Shown: in pieces, positions 58,870 through 64,000 of the stretch
Numbering within the stretch: position 1 is the first letter of the stretch
How the letters are laid out: every line of letters starts with the position of its first letter
Source of the DNA: Odobenus rosmarus divergens
Lineage: Eukaryota > Chordata > Mammalia > Carnivora > Odobenidae
Reading direction: 5' to 3'
NCBI RefSeq assembly: GCF_000321225.1
Contig: NW_004450303.1
Span: 549,171 to 613,170 of the forward strand
DNA: 64,000 nucleotides
Translations under genes and position numbers: made by a program
The notes under the pieces: generated by a model
What the model was told of the DNA's origin: nothing
Databases searched by the model: none
What the model saw: only the letters and a program-made list of their open reading frames with translations

Positions 58870-60226
58870 CTTACTTAAACTTTGTAACAATGCCAGGAGG
58901 TGGGTAAGAAGAGTTTATGTTTATTAAATATTTTTATTTTATTTTATTAAGTATTAATAAAATTATTTATTTTATTAAATATTTTTATTTTATAGAAAGA
59001 TTGACTTCAAAATTGTTAGAATAAGAAATAAAATATCAAAATGAGACATCAAAACACAAAATATGGATCATGTGTGAAGGAACTATTATAAAAAGTTAAG
59101 TAGTTAATCTCTGGCCCGATTTAATATGTACCTTTGGTATTATTTTTCTAACTTTACATTCATTGTTTTTTCCATAATATGCTCCATATACTTCTTCAAA
59201 GTGTTAGGGTGGAAATTCATCTCATAATAGTGCTTACCTATATGCAATACAACTTAGATTTACCCACTTGAATAAATTATAGACAAGTATTTTGACTTTT
59301 ATTATGTACAATGCAACCATATTATCTAGGAATCTTGTGTTGCTGAAAGAATCTAACACCCACATCTGCAAACAATCAAGTCACTTTCTAAGTAGAAAAC
59401 TAATGTGTCTTGAAGAGTTCTTCACTATTTAAACACTTCTAAGAAAGTGAAGTTATTTGTTTTCCTCAAGATTGATTTTCTTAAATTTCTCTCAAATAGC
59501 TATACCCATAACATCAGCAGTCTCACTTCACATTCAATGTAATGGATACACTTAACTTGGAGGTGTGGGAATTTCTTAGGCTAGTTTACTCTTGGCCTTG
59601 AATGTGTTGCATCAATAGATTGATACTTTGGGGAAGTGGGAAATACACCAGTTGTATATGCTAGGTTATTTTTAAAAGCAAATTAAACCTAAGTACTATT
59701 TTTTAGTGGTGGGGTGGGGGCAAGGGGAATCAGAAGAGTTTTCAAGAAGTCTGAGAAAAAGAAGTTGAATGAGTAGGAGATAAAAGAAACTTTATGAACT
59801 TTTCTCTATGAATGATCATCATGACTACTTTGTAATAATATCCCAGTAAGAAGTATCTTACAAACAAAACATGTAGTTAAACTATAGCTGGATTTTGCTT
59901 GAATCTGATAAGACTTGACATCTCTGTGTAAATTTAATGTGTATTCTCTTATTCTAAGTAAATCTGGGCTTATTCTCTTATATTTAAGAGTCATTAACCG
60001 CTCTTCCGTGATTTTTTAAAATTTCATTTTGCCCCAATTTATACCAGGTTTTTGCCCCTTTGTTTTCCCTCATTGCTTAATATGAGATATATTGGTCCAA
60101 TTTCTGTGACATAGCATTCTATTGTCTATTCTTGGTTTGTCTGTTTCCTTAACTTCACTTTTTCTTAACTTGCTTTCGTGGAATTTACTAAAATTTTGGT
60201 TTATGGCCCTTGTATTTCAACATTAT
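58870..60226. other. Unannotated region
   Basis: About 1.35 kb of AT-rich sequence with a direct repeat of 'ttttattttattaa'-type text near 58930-59000. No recognised gene or family. Confidence 0.45.
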
Positions 60227-60241
60227 TTTAACTTGCATTTT

Positions 60242-60434
60242 TTAAAGACTTTATTTATTCATTTATTTGTCAGAGGGAGAGAGAGAGATAAGCAGGCGGA
60301 GTGGCAGGCAGAGGGAGAGGGAGAAGCAGGCTCCCCACTGAGCAAGGAGCCCCATGCAGGACTTGAACCCAGTCCCCTGGGATATGACCTGAGCCAAAGG
60401 CAGAAGTAAACCTACTGAGCCACCCAGGTCCCTG
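60242..60434 (-). mobile_element. CAN SINE
   Basis: Reverse SINE. Perfect 15-bp TSD 'tttaacttgcatttt' at 60227-60241 and 60435-60449. Confidence 0.95.
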
Positions 60435-60519
60435 TTTAACTTGCATTTTAATACTTTATTTTAGAAAGTAGTTTTCAACTTCCTGGCTATAAAAAATTAA
60501 TGTAAAATTAATGTGTGCT

Positions 60520-61505
60520 TTTTTCTAGAATTTATTATTTTATTTTTCACATTTGTATTTCTTATACATTTTTCATTTATTCTTGTATATGATATGAAGT
60601 ATGAATACAATTCTATTTCTATCCAAAAATGGATGTCCAATTTTCCCCAATACAATATTGCAGTTCATTTTTTTCTACTGATTTGAGATGTTGCTTTTAT
60701 TATAACCATTAACATACATGTGGATTCTCTTTTTTATTTTCTATTCCATTGCATTAGTCTAATTATATATTGATGAACAAACATTTAATTGTGTTTCATT
60801 TGTAAAGTCTCTTTAATGTTTTAATAGTTTAGTACCTGACTTCCATGACATTTCCTTTTAGAATCAAGTGGTACATGGCTTTAGGAAAAACATATTGGTA
60901 TTTTTATTGAAATAATGTTAGATTTCTAAGTTACAGAGCATTGTCATCTATACAGGTATCCGCTGCTTTTCAAAAGTTCATGCTTATGGCAGTTTGCTTT
61001 TAAAAAAGACTTACATTAGTACCTGAATTTGTTAACCAAAAGAAATGTGAAAAGGGTTTTTGCTTTTACAAAAAAAGGAGGGGGATAGTGTTCAGTGTTT
61101 ATCTTGCAGGGAGCCATTATAGTGGTAGTGGGCACACCACCCCTGAGAGTGGCCCCACCAAGCTCCTTCCCTTGGAGCTACAATCTGCATCTCAGCATCA
61201 AGCCTCTATAGCTTTGAACTGTGTCTGAAAGCATCTATGCTTTATCTCAGTTTGTTTTGTGCATCTGTTTGTAATATGTGTCTTAAGGTAGCAGAAAAGT
61301 CTAAAAGGGATTAATGTTTTATCCTGGGAATGTTCAAAACATTTCCATAATATAACCGTAATTGTTTCTTCACTTTATGCCATTTCAACTTGTGAAAAGT
61401 TTCATAACAATTCTCTACTTTTGGATAGTGTGGGGAAACCTGTATGTTATTGAGCCTTCATAGAATAGAGCATGGAATGTCTTTCCATTTTTTTCAAGTT
61501 CACTT
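60520..61505 (-). mobile_element. Old antisense L1 ORF2 fragment, split by a MITE
   Basis: Reverse L1 text ('ggatgtccaattttcccca', 'tctattccattgcattagt', 'ttttattgaaataatgtta') runs to the TA at 60951 and resumes after 61444 with 'catggaatgtctttccatt', a consecutive part of L1. Confidence 0.72.
60953..61442. mobile_element. TcMar/Tigger-like MITE with TA duplication
   Basis: 490-bp non-autonomous DNA transposon. The left end 'caggtatccgctgcttttc' and right end 'gtggggaaacctg' are imperfect terminal inverted repeats, and subterminal text is also inverted-repeat-like. TA flanks both ends (60951-60952, 61443-61444). No transposase coding is visible. The subfamily name is uncertain. Confidence 0.8.
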
Positions 61506-62455
61506 TTGTGTCTTTTTTCTAATGTAACACTGTTTAAGGTGTACAACATGTAATTTTGATACATTTACATGCTGTAATATGATTGCCTGTGTAGCAATAT
61601 CTATCACATTAACTAATTATAATACAATATAATTGTCTGTATTCATTGTGGTGTGCATTAGAGCTCTATGGCTTATTTACTCTTTATTACAAGTTTGTAT
61701 CCTTAAACACTACCTCTCTTACTCTCCTGCCTGTATCCCCAGGTAACCATCATTTTACCCTGTTTTTTGCAGTTTTAACTTCTTTAACTGTAAGTGATAT
61801 CATACAGTACTTGTCTTTCTCTTCTTGACTTCTTTCTTTCTTTTTTTTTTTTTTTTGACAAAGAGAGAGAGACCACAAGCAGGGAGAGTGACAGGCAGAG
61901 GCAGAGGGAGAGAGAGAAGCAGGCTCCCTGCTCAGCAGGAAGCCTGATGCAGGGCTCGATCCCAGGACCCCGGGATCATGACCCTAGCCAAAGGCAGACG
62001 CTTAACCATTTGAGCCACACAGGCGCCCCTCTGCCTGACTTATTTCACTTAACACAATGTTCTCAAGGTCCATCACAGTTGTCTCAAATGGGAGGACATT
62101 TTCCTTTGTCATGGCTGAATAATATTCTGTTGTGCATATGTTCTGCATCTTTTTTATCCATCCATTTGTGGATGGACTTTTGTGTTGTTTCCATATCATG
62201 GCTATATATCTCATTGAAATCCTATTTTCATTTTTTTTTTTTTTTTTTTTGGATATAGACCCAGAAGTTGAACTGCTTGGTATGGTAGATCTATTTTAAA
62301 CTGTTGAGGAAACTCCATGTTGTTTTCCAGTGGTTGGACCAATTTTCATTCTCACCAAGAGTGTGCTAGGGTTCCCTTTTCACCACATCCTCCCCAGGAC
62401 CTGTTGTCTCTTGTCTATTTAATGATAGCCATTCTAACAAGTGAGAGGTGTAATT
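61506..62455 (-). mobile_element. Antisense old L1 3' end
   Basis: Reverse L1 3' UTR to ORF2 C-terminal text ('ggtgtacaacatgtaattt', 'gactgaat'-type text, 'ccacatcctccccaggacc'). A SINE is inserted at 61837-62028, and a pure T-run expands the region at 62231-62250. Confidence 0.83.
61837..62028 (-). mobile_element. CAN SINE in antisense L1
   Basis: Reverse SINE. Diverged 18-bp TSD 'ctcttcttgacttctttc' / 'ctctgcctgacttatttc' at 61819-61836 and 62029-62046 (15/18). Confidence 0.92.
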
Positions 62456-62545
62456 TCCCCAAAGAGGAAATTAAGGTGGACAACAAACACATGAAAAAAT
62501 ACTTGATATCAACTATCATCAGAGAAATACAAATCAAAACCACTT
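62456..62545 (+). mobile_element. Sense L1 ORF2 scrap abutting antisense L1
   Basis: 'caacaaacacatgaaaaaa' and 'agaaatacaaatcaaaacc' are sense L1 ORF2 C-terminal text directly joined to the antisense piece, marking an inversion or deletion junction near 62456. Confidence 0.75.
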
Positions 62546-62804
62546 TTGTGTCTTTGAGAGTGTTAATATTTTCTTTATGTAGATTTTAGAAATATCTCGT
62601 TAAGGATTATGGGTATGTAATGCTTTTATTTGTCTTATAAATAAAGTATTCTCCAAAAATCTTCTAGCCAGTTATTTTCTCCATGAATAGAGACCTTTAA
62701 TGTTGAATATTAATTTTATAAATGTATATTAAATATGTTTTTCTTTTAATTCAGGAGGCCTTTTTTTTCCTTTTTGTTTACCTTGGGTTTTGTGACACAA
62801 ATTC
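62546..62804. other. Possible degraded antisense L1
   Basis: T-rich text with weak L1 resemblance; not assigned. Confidence 0.3.
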
Positions 62805-62814
62805 TGTCATTTGT

Positions 62815-63041
62815 GGGGTGATTGGGTAACTCAGTTGGTTAAGTGTCTGACTCTTGGTTTTGGCTCAGGTCATGATCTCAGGATGCTGAAATCCAGTCCA
62901 TCATTGGGTTCCCCACTCAGCATGGAGTCTGCTTGGGATTTCTCCCTCCCCTTCTCCCTCCTCCTTAGCCCCTCTGATGGTGTTCTCTTTGTCTCTCTAA
63001 AATTAATTAATCAATGAATTAGTTACAATCTTTAAAAATTA
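62815..63041 (+). mobile_element. CAN SINE, older subfamily
   Basis: Forward SINE with the 'gactcttggttttggctca' variant and 'gagtctgcttgggatttct', diverged tail. TSD 'tgtcatttgt' at 62805-62814 and 63042-63051. Confidence 0.93.
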
Positions 63042-63051
63042 TGTCATTTGT

Positions 63052-63693
63052 AAATAGTTTTATTTGCATCTTTCAAGATCTTCTGCAAATAATTGCTTCT
63101 TCTGTCTAATTCCATTGGCTAATGTTGGGAAATGCTCCTCTATTGCTCTCTCGCAGGCTCCCACACATCTTACTGATTAAACCACAAGTGTATAGCCATG
63201 ACTCATCATTACTTGCACCTTTCGTCAGAGTTATGTTGCAGGGTGCAACCTTGAGGATAAGATCATAATGTCTTTCTCCAGGACAAAGAATAGGCTTGCT
63301 TATGATTTACTATAAAGCAATAGATTCCCTAAGCACACCCACAACATGCATAGCACATACCTGGGCCAGGTTTGCACACTTCCCTCCCATCCCAGGAAAG
63401 GGGAATGGATGCAAACATATCATGCAGTTTGCTATCCTATAGTAATAAAGTCCTTTGTCTGTGATGTGGAAGTTGTGTGCCTTTTGCCTGCACACACGAA
63501 TTAGCAGACTAACTTACTAGCTTGTAAGTAGCATAAAATCAAATATCAGACTCAACAGCTAATACCTCCAATGCACTCTTAAATACTGGTTGTAGCAGAG
63601 AACATTTTATTTCACTGGTTATAAGTGAGAAGCCTCATTAAATATAACTTTAACTCTTATGTTGATACATACACACAAATTAATCATATGATG
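63052..63693. other. Unannotated region
   Basis: No recognised feature; short ORFs only. Confidence 0.45.
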
Positions 63694-63709
63694 GAATTAT
63701 TGTTTCTTC

Positions 63710-63903
63710 TTTTTTAAAGATTTTATTTATTTATTTGACAGAGAGAGACACAGTGAGAGCAGGAACACAAGCAGGGGGACTGAGAGAGAGAGAAGCAGGC
63801 TTCCCGTGGAGGAAGGAGCGCAGTGTGGGACTCGATCCCAGGACTCCGAGATCATGACCTCAGTCGAAGGCAGACGCTTAACGACTGAGCCATCCAGGCG
63901 CCC
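63710..63903 (-). mobile_element. CAN SINE
   Basis: Reverse SINE of the 'cacagtgagagcaggaaca' class. Imperfect TSD around 'gaattatt...tttctt' at 63694 and 63905. Confidence 0.93.
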
Positions 63904-63927
63904 AGAATTATTCAGTTTCTTGAGTGT

Positions 63928-64000
63928 TTTTTTTTGTTGTTTTGTTTTTTATTGTTATGCTAATCACCATACATTATATCATTAGTTTTTTTTTTTTTTT
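63928..64000 (-). mobile_element. Start of a minus-strand carnivore L1 3' UTR
   Basis: T-rich run followed by 'ttattgttatgctaatcac' and 'catacattatatcattagt', the reverse complement of the L1 3' terminus seen at 54915-54955. The element continues beyond the window. Confidence 0.85.

Noticed and set aside
1..64000. A new defence, metabolic or signalling system
   Set aside because: No host gene cluster is present; all coding-like signals trace to transposable elements, so I do not claim a novel system.

Overview
This window looks like non-coding nuclear DNA from a caniform carnivore. The evidence is about 34 copies or fragments of the tRNA-derived carnivore SINE (CAN SINE), with the head 'gcgcctgggtggctcag' and an (aaat)n tail, and several copies of a carnivore L1 3' UTR. 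The canid-specific SINE head is absent, so I infer an arctoid (bear, pinniped or musteloid). I found no convincing host protein-coding gene, tRNA, rRNA or CRISPR array. Almost all long ORFs lie inside retroelements or in simple repeats.

Layout. 1-8.9 kb: an old L1 carrying a SINE, a two-module L1 3'-UTR insertion, an internally deleted Tigger1-like DNA transposon, and a tail-to-tail SINE pair. 9-16.8 kb: SINEs, a MIR, an MLT1-like LTR, a tail-only retroinsertion, and a long stretch with no recognised repeat. 16.8-22.4 kb: a decayed ERVL-type provirus on the + strand, with a probable primer-binding site, RT, RNase H, integrase and a dUTPase remnant, broken by SINEs and a microsatellite. 22.4-26.1 kb: antisense L1 pieces, a MIR, a local 85-bp duplication and a second MLT1-like LTR. 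26.1-40.9 kb: mostly unrecognised sequence with scattered SINEs and short L1 3' ends. 40.9-42.8 kb: an old 5'-truncated L1. 43.8-58.4 kb: the main structure, an old L1 that has taken at least four L1-derived insertions or rearrangements plus SINEs. One insertion is a much younger, nearly full-length but dead L1 (49.28-54.98 kb) that retains a 5' UTR and RT catalytic residues. A 50-N assembly gap lies in a SINE inside it. 58.4-64 kb: further SINEs, an old antisense L1 carrying a TA-flanked mariner/Tigger-like MITE, and the start of a minus-strand L1 3' UTR cut by the window edge.

Nothing here works as an operon or pathway. The biology is a layered record of retrotransposition. Old elements (MIR, MLT1, ERVL, Tigger, old L1) form the substrate. 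CAN SINEs of at least three sequence classes and carnivore L1s were written on top, mostly with readable target-site duplications (TSDs). Family names come from recognising characteristic sequence, not from a database search. Element edges without a TSD are approximate.
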